Below are positions 34,001-44,160 of a stretch of DNA of 64,000 bases, piece by piece (position 1 is the first letter of the stretch; the number at the start of each line of letters is the position of its first letter). The translations under genes and the position numbers were made by a program. The DNA is from Metaphire vulgaris (lineage: Eukaryota > Annelida > Clitellata > Crassiclitellata > Megascolecidae): the NCBI GenBank assembly GCA_018105865.1, contig CM030865.1:1112716-1176715 (forward strand), given 5' to 3'. A model generated the notes under the pieces. It saw only the letters and a program-made list of their open reading frames with translations, made no database searches and was not told the origin of the DNA.

Positions 34001-37000
34001 CCTAGACCGGAGCAAGCTCGCAAAATGCAAGCGCTCCTATAACTCCAAGGCTCAAAGTTATTATTTTAACTAATTCTTTTTTACCACTTAACTATCACCT
34101 AGGCCTCCCATATTGGGCAAACCTCGGGCGCATTAAGTCGTCGCTCCAAAACTATCACGAAATTGAATGTAGACCACCGCCCACCGCTTCTATAGCGCTT
34201 AGACCGGAGCAAGCTAGGTAAAATGCAAACGCTCCCATCACTCCATGGTTCAAAGTCATTATTTTAACTAATTCTTTTCTACCACATAACTATAACCTAG
34301 GTCTCCCATATTGGGCAATCCTCGGGCGCATTAAGTCGCCGCTCCAAAACTATCAAGATAATGAATGTACGCCACCGCCCACCGCTTCTATAGCGCCTAG
34401 ACCGGAGCAAGCTCGCAAAATGCAAGCGCTCCTATAACTCTAAGGTTCAAAGTTATTATTTTAACTAATTCATTTCTACCACTTACCTATCACTTAGGCC
34501 TCCCATATTTGGCAAACCTCGGGCGCATTAAGTCGCCGCTCCAAAACTATCAAGATAATGAATTTTACCGCTTCTACAGCGCCTAGACCGGAGCAAGCGC
34601 GCAAAATGCAAGCGCTCCTATAACTCCATGGTTCAAAGTTATTTTAACTAATTCTTTTCTCCCACTTATCTATCACCAAGGCCTCCCATATTGGGCAAAC
34701 CTCGGGCGCATTAAGTCGCCGCTCCAAAACTATCAACATAATGAATGTACGCCACCGCCCACCGCTTCTATAGCGCCTTGACCGGAGCAAGCTCGCAAAA
34801 TGCAAGCGCTCCTATAACTTCATGGTACAAAATTATTATTTTCAAGAATTCTTTTCTACCACTTAGCTATCACGTAGGCCTCCCATATTTGGCAAACCTC
34901 GGGCGCATTCAGTCGCCGCTCCAAAACTATCAAGATAATGAATGTATGCCACCGCCCACCGCTTCTACAGCGCCTAGACCGGAGCAAGCTCGCAAAATGA
35001 ATGAACTGTCCCTTAGATTCACAATATGTTTCATGCTGCAAGACCTTCAAAGGCAACAAATTATATGTAAATTATATGTAACAAACAGCGTCACAACGGC
35101 CAACCGTTAGACAAAACAGTGTACTCTATCCACACCACTATTGCAGGTGCTAAAGCCATATGGAATCAATGAACTGTCCCTTAAATTCACAATATATTTC
35201 ATGCTGCAAGACATTCAAAGGCAACAAATTAAATGTAAATTATATGTTATAAACAGCGTCACAACGGCCAACCGTGATACAAAACAGTGTATGCTATCCA
35301 TACCACTATTGTAGGTGCAAAAGTCATATATGGAATCAATGAACCGTCCCTTTAAATTCACAATATGCTATGTTTGATGCTGCAAGACATTCAAAAGCAA
35401 AAACTTGATTTCAATTTCAAGACCTTCAAAATCAATACACTGCTTTCAATTATATGCAAATAAACACCATCTATCAAATTTTTGGCGTAAGTTATTCTGC
35501 ATGGTCCTCTCCATTCTACCGATTCGTTTGCTTTGACAAAGATGCTGGCGGTTGCGCAACTGAAATGTAACCAATGAGAGCAAAATGAGCATTGGATCAT
35601 TTGGCCCCTACATTTCCCTTGGCAGATGCAATGTAATTTCCATATTTTTTCGATGTAGACGGTTTTTTGCTTCACTCTGCGCATACCTGGACATTTACCT
35701 ATTTTTAATCTCTGTATCAGTGCATCAACATGCGCCACTAACTGACCTGGGTCGAACTCCATTCCTGATGGGTCCACGCTCTGGCAAACAGCTAGTGCGG
35801 CAGCTACGGCATAGAACCCGCACAGTCGCGAGAACCGGTACTGTCTAAATGTAAGAATACATTATCCGCTGAGCGGCATTGTCGGATGTAAAGTTTAACC
35901 TGTTCTTGGATATAAAAGAGGCAATAAAAATGATGCAATCCCAGACTTTGAATGAATCCACTTATCTTTGTCCCCAAGGACGCTGCCCATGGGCTCAATA
36001 ATTACGAATTGGTGCAACTGATGCTTCTTCTTACGCTCATAAATGGCTTGGGTTATGACATGCGCCGTTTGACAGGCCTAGGTGATAGTTAAGTGGGAGA
36101 AAAGAATTAGTTACAATAATAACTTTGAACCATGGAGTGATGGGAGCGTTTGCATTTTACCTAGCTTGCTCCGGTCTAAGCGCTATAGAAGCGATGGGCG
36201 GTGGCGTACATTCATTATGTTGATAGTTTTGGAGCGGCGACTTAATGCGCCTGAGGTTTGCCCAATATGGGAGGCCTCCAGAATTAGTTAAAATAATAAC
36301 TTTGAACCTTGGAGTTACGTCGCGAGCTTGCTCCGTAGACCGGTGGCGTACATTCATTATGTTGATAGTTTTGGGACGCCCTGAGGTCCAAATATGGGAG
36401 GCCTTGGTGATAGATAAGTGGGAGAAAAGAATTAGTTAAAATAATAACTCATCATCATTTTGGCTTGCCGGTCTGGCGCTATAGTCCGGTGGCGTACATT
36501 CATTATCTTGATAGTTTTGGAGCGGCGACTCGCCGTTTGCTCAATATGGGAGGCCTAGGTGATAGTTAAGTGGTATAAAAGAATTAGTTAAAATAATAAC
36601 TTTGAACCATGTTGCTCGGTCTAGGCGCTATAGAAGCGGTGGGCGGTGGCACATTCGATATGTTGATAGTTTTGGAGCGGCGACTGAATGCGCCCGAGGT
36701 TTGCCCAATATGGGAGGCCTAGGTGATAGCTAAGTGGTAGAAAAGAATTAGTTAAAATAATAATTTTGAACCATGGAGTGATGGGAGCGTTTACATTTTG
36801 GACCTACTCCGCTCGGTGAGCGGTGGCCTACATTCAATATCTTGAAAGTTTTGGAGCGGCGACTGAAGGCGCCCGAGGTTTGCCAAATATAGGAGGCCTA
36901 GGTGATAGTTAAGTGGTAGAAAAACATTACTGTTTACTGTTTTATTTAATAGACGGCTGCCCATATTTATTTGCATATATCATTCTGGACGAATTTAGTT

Positions 37001-37146
37001 CGTCATTCTAACTTGATAGACGTCTGACAGGGCAGGACGCGGGGGTCCGACTGGCGCTCTCTGCAGATGGGACAGTTGTCCCCCGCGACCGACGGGAACT
37101 CTTCCTTCGCCGCCGAAAGGGCGTCTTCGGGAAATTTCGCCGCCAT
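31067..37146 (-). CDS. TRIM-NHL protein (RING, two B-boxes, coiled coil, NHL propeller), RING exon split by a transposon
   Basis: Coding parts on the minus strand: 37146-37024 (ATG and first half of the RING: DNCPICRERQ..VLPCQ), then after the inserted element 33770-33062 (second half of the RING ending FPCPVCRQ, B-box 1 with CDVC..CTSC..FCERC, B-box 2 with CEQH..CATC..CTVC, coiled coil), and 32267-31067 (rest of the coiled coil and about six NHL repeats such as WPRYVTVDRFDRIIVSDSSN). The intron 33061-32268 is GT-AG in phase 2. Without the insertion the protein would be about 677 residues, with no filamin domain. TRIM-NHL proteins are E3 ubiquitin ligases and RNA-binding regulators. The frame after the insertion site fits only if one extra base is assumed in the C-run at 33757-33754, since HTFC and PCIDRFF are in different frames. 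As written the gene is doubly disrupted: either a pseudogene or insertion allele, or partly an assembly error. Confidence 0.85.
32448..32527. mobile_element. TTAA-flanked palindromic MITE (piggyBac-like)
   Basis: TTAACCCCTTTACTGGGAAT to CACGGTAAAGGGGTTAA, 80 bp, in the TRIM-NHL intron close to the NHL exon. Confidence 0.83.
32774..33061. repeat. 16-bp minisatellite abutting the TRIM-NHL 5' splice site
   Basis: About 18 copies of ACAGAAATACCGCTTT (plus strand) with variants (CCACTTG, CGGCTTT, CTGAAA). On the gene strand each unit starts GTAAAGC, the same as the intron's donor at 33061. Confidence 0.93.
33771..33779. other. Target-site duplication, left copy (CTGACAGGG)
   Basis: An exact 9-bp copy of 37024-37032, directly flanking the foldback element. 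On the gene strand it reads CCCTGTCAG and belongs to the RING codons for Pro-Cys-Gln. Confidence 0.93.
33780..37023. mobile_element. 3244-bp foldback / Mutator-like element inserted in a RING-coding exon
   Basis: The ends are inverted copies starting ACGTCTATCAAGTTAGAATG, nearly identical for well over 200 bp. Both arms consist of tandem units of about 195 bp: roughly six in the left arm (33880-34995) and about five partly shortened ones in the right arm (36070-36960). A centre of about 1.1 kb holds a triplicated 168-bp segment (35001, 35168, 35338) and an eroded Ulp1-like/PHD coding remnant. A perfect 9-bp direct duplication flanks it. Long tandem-repeat arms and a 9-bp duplication fit foldback elements and the Mutator superfamily. 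A sea urchin family with long structured inverted repeats (TU) is a known parallel. No intact transposase is seen, so it is probably non-autonomous. Confidence 0.9.
35391..35860 (-). pseudogene. Eroded transposon gene: Ulp1-like (C48) peptidase tail plus PHD-type zinc finger
   Basis: In the centre of the foldback element a minus-strand frame reads CGFYAVAAALAVCQ, then DPSGMEFDPGQLVAHV, then a basic linker, then CICQGKCRGQMIQCSFC with SHWLHFSC. The first part matches the end of Ulp1-type peptidases carried by Mutator-like and related elements (DCG with the catalytic Cys, then a helix ending in a small-residue/Cys motif). The second has the Cys and His spacing of a PHD finger. Just upstream, DC and GFYAV are in different frames (near 35820), and the front of the domain is missing, so it is non-functional. 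The family assignment is from motif memory. Confidence 0.6.
37024..37032. other. Target-site duplication, right copy (CTGACAGGG)
   Basis: Matches 33771-33779 exactly. Collapsing the two copies rejoins the RING exon as CCC TGT CAG CAC ACC TTC on the gene strand. Confidence 0.93.
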
Positions 37147-37610
37147 TTGACGATCGGTTCTGATTTCTTAAATACTTTGATTTTTATAATTATTCATCGA
37201 TCGATCGAAATTCGTGGCAAAGAAATTAAATACACGTACACGCAAACCGATGACGTCGACGAAACACGCAATGAACTAGTATAAGTAAGTAAACAATAGC
37301 AACAAATTTTATTCTTAATTTACAAAAGCATCGATCCACAATACTTAATTGAAGCACATTTTATTCTTATTCCATTTTATTTGTACGTCTTTTTAACCTT
37401 GATCTGAAGTCCGAACAGATTTCTATTGGCACAACAGCCCCCTCTAGAACGACATCCTCGCGCGCTCTATTGCTTTTTCGTACGCATTCTATGCCATCAT
37501 TAGTTTTTTTACATTCATTTGATTTCTTTAAAAATATAAAAAATAAAATATCGAAGTTTTAAAGTTTACTGAATTTTCCGAATTTGCGTTTAAGTCGTAA
37601 ATAGAAAATT
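37147..37610. promoter_or_regulatory. Shared divergent promoter region of TRIM-NHL and M16 peptidase genes
   Basis: Only 464 bp separates the two start codons (TRIM ATG at 37146 minus, peptidase ATG at 37611 plus). The region is AT-rich with an ATCGATCGAT run near 37195 and GATGACGTCGACG near 37249, the latter containing a CRE-like TGACGTCG. No TATA box is convincing. Whether the two genes are co-regulated is inference. Confidence 0.5.
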
Positions 37611-40600
37611 ATGGTCGAAGTCGGTGCCTCGTGTACTGGCGTAACGGATGCCTACGAGCTGCAGTACAGCGGCCGGGTGAACGAAGTGACCCCCGTCTTC
37701 AAGTATCGGTCAAGAAGGAGCGGACTGAGGGTGGTCGTCGCCCAGGTTGAAGGGCCACTGGTCAGCGGATTCTTCTGCGTCGGTTAGTCGGACCGTACCT
37801 TACTCCCTCGCTGCACAGCTTAGACCCTTCCCCACCGCAACGACCCCCTCTTTGCTTTGATGACAGAACCCGCTTGATCCCGGGTGGGGAGTGGGTCAGA
37901 GATGTTTGAGGGGTTGGGGCACTCGGTAGTTTCAAAAATCTGGTGCACTCCAAGCTTTAAGCAGCTGATTTTTTATGTATATGGTTCCATATGGTTGGGA
38001 CTGAAGAATTTATGCGGTAAATGCACAAATCCAACATACACAACGAAGCAGCAATACTATTAGAACGGTAAAAACAGTAACTCGAAAATGGGAGAGGGTT
38101 ATGGTTAGGCTTAGAGTTAGGGTTAGGTTAGGCCGACTCAAACCTTGCATGTATTGGTGGGGTCGAAATGGTGTTGGTTAGATCCCTGCGGTTGCCTTCT
38201 CTGCCTGAAGACTGGTCCAATTGACTTTACACCTCCCGATGATGAGGTGGGTAAGATGATTTCCAATTGCATTATTCCTCACGGGTAAGTTGTAACTGAA
38301 AGGTGAATAAGTTGTCCATGTTTGCTATGCAGTGATTAGGGCCAGATTATAAAGTCTGCGGCCAACTTGTGACTTGTCATGAACCTATATCACTGTTTTG
38401 CCAATATTAAAGCCTGCATTTTAAAGCTAGAGTTGCAGTGAAGGAGCTTTTTGTGCCTAGTATTGACAAATATGGCTGTTGAAAAGCTGTCTTGTGCATT
38501 GGGTTCACTATTGACATGTTGACATTGAGTATTAGAAGTACTTTTTAGCAGTAGAGGTATCTTTTTGAAACAGCAACTGAAGCCAACGATGACGATGGAT
38601 TGCCTCACACTCTGGAGCATCTGATCTTCATGGGCAGCGAGGACTATCCATTTAAGGTAAGGGGTCGGTCCATAAAGTACATCATGATTGAGGAGGAGGA
38701 GGGAGTCTAGGAAAACGTGACAGTTTGACAAATGGATGACAACATTGACGGTAAAAACTGTCAAAAACAGTGTGATATACTTTGTGTACGGCCCCTAATG
38801 ATATACTTTGTAGTGTACAACATATAAATGGATGTTGTACCATAAGTGTCCTCATGCATGATGTGTGAATCATATTACATCTTAACATACTGAGTATTAG
38901 AACAATGCTGTAGTATTTGTTATACTGAGATGAATTTTTGATGAATCAGATATTGGACATTTATGTAGCACCCTTAAGACATGTAAGTCCTGGAAACTAA
39001 AAGCTGAATTGCAATAGATACTAAAGTTTCTTAGGTAGAACTTGTGATTTTATTATTTATTATACTTATGATATTTTTAAATGGCAATATGATAGGTATT
39101 ATTGAGGACAGCTTCTTAGAAGGATGCCTATAACATGATCTATAATATCTATGCCTTAAATTATGTTGAGCCCTCCAAAGTCTAGTCTCTTCTTTTTTTC
39201 CTTCCTTCTGTCGTTCCCTATTGGGTTGGACGATGGGTCTGAATGAGTTCCTTCCACTTTTGGATGCAGCTCTTTTGCATTTCTTCTGCATCCTCTTTTT
39301 GCTATTTAGTTATGATATAGCTCCCTTTTGTAATCACATCACCTGAACTTTTTGAAATCTTGTTTCCTAACTAACCTTCATGTATAGCATCAGAAGATCT
39401 ACAAATGAAGTGAGGAAATCATTACTATATGTAGAGCATGGCTGAGAGTGACATTGACTTCATTCATCCATTCAGGGACTTTGTAGGGCAGTGTATTAGC
39501 AGTTAACAAACTGTCCTGTTCGTCACAAGGTCTGCACTCTGCAGTTCAAGCCTTGACCGTAGCAGAAACTTCTTATTGTATTTTTCAGGGTGTTCTTGAC
39601 CTGGTGGCCAACAGGTGTCTGTCGTCGGGGACCAATGCCTGGACAGACACCGACCACACCTGCTACACCATGACGACTGCAGGTAGCGATGGATTTCTTA
39701 AGCTGATGCCTCTCTACCTCGACCACATCTTGTATCCAACACTAAAGGTAACTTGGCATTTCTTTAAGCCAGAGTCATCCTCTTAATAAAAACTTCTTTT
39801 TACACCTTTTGAGCACAACACTGCATTCAAGTACTGTATTTTAAGTACTGCATTTTAAGTACTGTGTTTTACATACTGAATTTTATGCACTGTATGTACT
39901 GTGTGTGCTAAAGTAAAGTACAGTACACAGATTGCATTACTACACGTTTTAAGTACACTATACTGTTTTGCATACTGAATTTATTGCACTGTATTTTGTG
40001 TAATGTATTTTGTGTACTGTAAAATACAGTACACAAAATGCATTACTATGCCTTTTAAGCACAACACTGTATTTTTTGTGATGCATTTTAAGTACTGTAT
40101 TTTTGTCCTGTATTTTGTGTATTGTATTTTGTGTACTGTATTTAATGCCTGTATTTTATGCCCTGTATTTTGTGTATTGTATTTTGTATACTGTATTTTA
40201 TGCCCTGTATTTTGTGTATTATATTTTGTGTACAGTATTTTATATTTTATATATTTTTTATGCACTGTATTTTGTGTAATGTATTTTTTGCAGTATAGCA
40301 CTAGTGATCATGTGTAGTGTCAATGAATAAGTGTAAAATTTACACTGTAATTTGTACTTCTTACTTTGTGCATGTTTGAATACAGAGCTGGCTTTTTTCT
40401 GATTTCTCATTCATAGAGTACGGACTATTTCTTTGCAATCATTTCTGATGCACTGCAGAGTCAGTTTGTCGCTGCACATTTTTTAGTTTCTTTCCACGAG
40501 AAAGTTAAATTTTTGTCGCCTGCTTTCTAGGAATCAGCCTACATCACTGAAGTCCATCACGTTAACGGGAGCGGAGAAGATGTGGGAGTCGTCTACTGCG

Positions 40601-41111
40601 AGATGCAGGCGCGGGAGAACACCGGGGAAAGCCGAACTCACCTGGAGATGCTCCGGGCAATGTATCCCGGCGGCTGCGGATACAAATCGGAGACGGGAGG
40701 CATCATGGAAAACCTTCGAATCAGCACGTCACACGGCAAGGTTCGTGTGGTCAAGATGTTGCCAGTTGAGGATGATTGATTTTTAAAAAGTACACTAATA
40801 ATCATGTTTATTTCTGTGTTTTTCTTACTTTCTATATGTCCAGGTTAAGAATTATCACTCGGAGTTCTACCGGCCAGAAAATCTATACCTTATAGTTACC
40901 GGGATGGTCGAACCATCCGAAGTTTTAGCTCGACTGCAGAAATTCGAGGACAAGATTGACTTGAAGGTGTGTTATCGCTCTGCATATAGAATAATAATAT
41001 TAATAATTATTATTATTATGCATTTTTATAGCACCAGTTATAATACTCTGAGGCATCCGTTGATACTGCAGGTCCTAACCAGTGGAAATCAGAAAGGCAG
41101 GAAAGGCTGTC

Positions 41112-41172
<61 letters not shown>

Positions 41173-41217
41173 GATGTTGTTATTATTATTATTATTATTA
41201 TTATTGATTTGTTGTTG

Positions 41218-41252
<35 letters not shown>

Positions 41253-43086
41253 AATGTCAATTTGTATAGCACTATGTGCCTGTTCGAGGAATATGTCAGA
41301 GTTTATCTCTGGTATGTATAGAGTTAGGATGAAAGTGGTATTACCGGTAAATAACTATTTTTGTGATTTGATACATTTATACATAAAGTCATGTATAAAG
41401 TTAGGATGAAAGTGGTATTAAATAACTATTTTTGTGATTTGATACATTTTCGACATGTGTAAATAATTCTGACGTGTTTTTTGTGTGCGTGGTCATTAGT
41501 GCACAAGGTCTTCGTATGCCCGACCTTGGCAGAGTCCTGTACCACCTCTCCTGGAGACCGTGGAAAAGACTGTATCTTATCCGTGTGATGATGAGGAATC
41601 TGGAATGGTGGTCATGGCATGGAGAGGTCCTCTGGCCAAGGTAGTTTTGGTTGCAGTCAAATTTGACTGCCATTTACAAGTACAGTAGAACTTGGATATT
41701 ATAACAGACTTGGTTATAATGTACCACAATGTACAGTAGAACTTGGATATTATAACAGACTTGGTTATAATGTACCTCAATGTACAGTAGAACTTGGATA
41801 TTATAACAGACTTGGTTATAATGTACCACAATGTATGATTCCGTGTGATGCGGCACCGTATTGGATGATATTGGATATGATGTACCTCGGATATAATGTA
41901 GTAAATTTTACAGGCCTGCTAAGTACGTTATAATGAAGTTTTACTGTAGCTGTTTAACTTGTGGTTTGCTGTCGCTAACAGGACCACAAATACTATTATA
42001 TTAAGGGGTCATGACCTTAAGCAGGTTAATTATGACCATCTCTAGTTTTTGAAAATTCACATCTTGGCAAATTCGGTTATAGACCTAGTTAACCCCTAAC
42101 CGTGTATTTAACTGTAACTCAATGTAAAATGGACGGATATATCCGGGATCCCCAGTTAAGGGGTTAAGGAATGATTTTTCGAAATTCCAATCAGACCCGT
42201 AAGTGATTTGTGTGTCTTGCTTCGAAGAGTGAAACTCAGTTGAAATAATTTTTTATTTAAAGTCTTTTCTTTTTTATATTTCGTCAGGAACAGAAGCGTC
42301 TTTCTGCGCTTTTGGTTCTGATGGAGTACCTGACGTACACGTCCGTGTCTCCGATGCAGCGCGACTTTGTGGAGCTGGAGGAGCCTTACGCGAACGACGT
42401 AAGACGACATCTGTCCCATGATGCAGCGCTACGATATCTATCCGCTTTCGTTTGTGTGTTCTTTGCGGACTTTTAAGTGGCCTGTTTGGTACTTTTAACC
42501 CTTAAACCTCCGGAACCGAGTATGCTCGGTCGAATTGTATATAGGTACAAAGTATTTGGTAGTGTAAGAGTTAATCTTGTATATGTGAACGGGGTCTGAA
42601 TTGATGTAATTGGCAATGCAGTCGTGTTTTTTTATTGACTTGTGAACTTGTGCTTCTATTGCTGACTACATAACTATTTGCCCCCTTTATCTAATTTGCT
42701 GTAAGAAGTTGAGTCTCGTTACATTACGATGTTGGACAGTCAGTTTGTGGTAGGGATGGACTGAGAGTGAGAATGCGTATGGATAGGCAAAGTCTTTGTG
42801 TTTGATAGCATAGAGTCGTGAATTCATGCCACTGTAACATTCTCATTGGCTGTTTTTCTGCAGACTCTCTGACAACCATACGCTTAATATCAGTGAATTT
42901 TAATGGGTCATTCTATGTTTATTAGTGTTTTATGTTTTTTTTTCTCTTTTCAGATCAGTTATTCGATCATTGAGAATTCTGAATCTTGCTTCTACTTTCA
43001 TTTTGACAACGTCCCGTTGGGAAAGCTCCAAGAAATCAGCCCAAGGTTTGTCAAGCTACTCGATGTCATCACGGATTGCCAAAGCT

Positions 43087-43137
<51 letters not shown>

Positions 43138-44103
43138 GATACGCAGCGTCACAAGACCTATGCAGAAATCAAAGAAAAAGTAAGACACAGAGAGGAATGG
43201 AAACAATGGAGCCCTGAACCTGTCCCAGGACAGAGAACGTGATGATGATGATGATGATGATTATTATTATTATTATTATTATTATTATTGATTGATTGAT
43301 GTCATGTGCTATTAGATTATGCTTGTTTGTCATTTTGTTTAGGCTTCTGACTTTGTTTGAGAATCTGTCTCAGAAGAAAGAGATGATCGATATGAAAAGA
43401 ATGAAAAGCATTATCCATCGTCAGATTCTGGAGGCCATGAGTGCGGTAAGATTAATTTTTGTTGAGAGAAATCGTGCAGAATATCCAGGACATCAACTGA
43501 TGGCATGCCAAATCCAATCCGAATTAGGGCCAGATCAAGCCCGTGGGGTCTGTCGGGTCAACAGGGGGGGGGGGGGGCAATCTATCGTGGATGGACGAAA
43601 CCAAACGGGTACTTCTCCAGACTACCTTAGATCTAAAGATGATAATGCAGTTGTGCAAAGTGATGATATTGGTAATGAATTCCAGAAGCTGGGACCTTAC
43701 ATTGAGAAACAACTACTGCCAATGACTGTATGAGAATGAGAATGAATATTGTCCTTAAATTTATATATAATGAAGTCCTTGAATATTGCATTAGATGCGT
43801 TTGACTGTACCATGGATTTATCTGCAGTAAATGATGTGTTTTGCTTGTAGCTGGAAGATGCACCACATAGCTACATTGCTTTCCACATTATCGGAGAATT
43901 TCTCTATGGCAACACATTGGATGATGTAAGACACTCAATACATGAACGATAGAAATTTAGTTGGAATTTTAATGAGTGATGTATCAATGTATTAAAAGTA
44001 TATATCAAAATTGTGGATATTGATATATATATTATATTCTGCTATATCATAATTTTGTTAATGATTGGTGTATTTAAAATTTGGTTTTAAAATTCTCTTA
44101 CAA

Positions 44104-44160
<57 letters not shown>

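Noticed and set aside
33780..37023. Reading the foldback element as an ordinary intron of the TRIM-NHL gene
   Set aside because: There is no GT donor at the edge, and the exact 9-bp duplication with inverted termini explains the gap fully as an insertion in an exon.
38095..38135. Interstitial telomeric repeat (GGTTAGGGTTAGG)
   Set aside because: Only a few imperfect units in M16 intron 1, too short to mean a fusion point.
39981..40317. 104-106 residue Tyr/Cys-rich ORFs
   Set aside because: They arise from degenerate GTATTTTGTGTACT repeats inside an M16 intron.
43137..43223. Possible second LINE tail (RHREEWKQWSPEPVPGQ)
   Set aside because: The pattern is only weakly like reverse transcriptase ends, and the flanking frames are microsatellite. 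Not strong enough to call.
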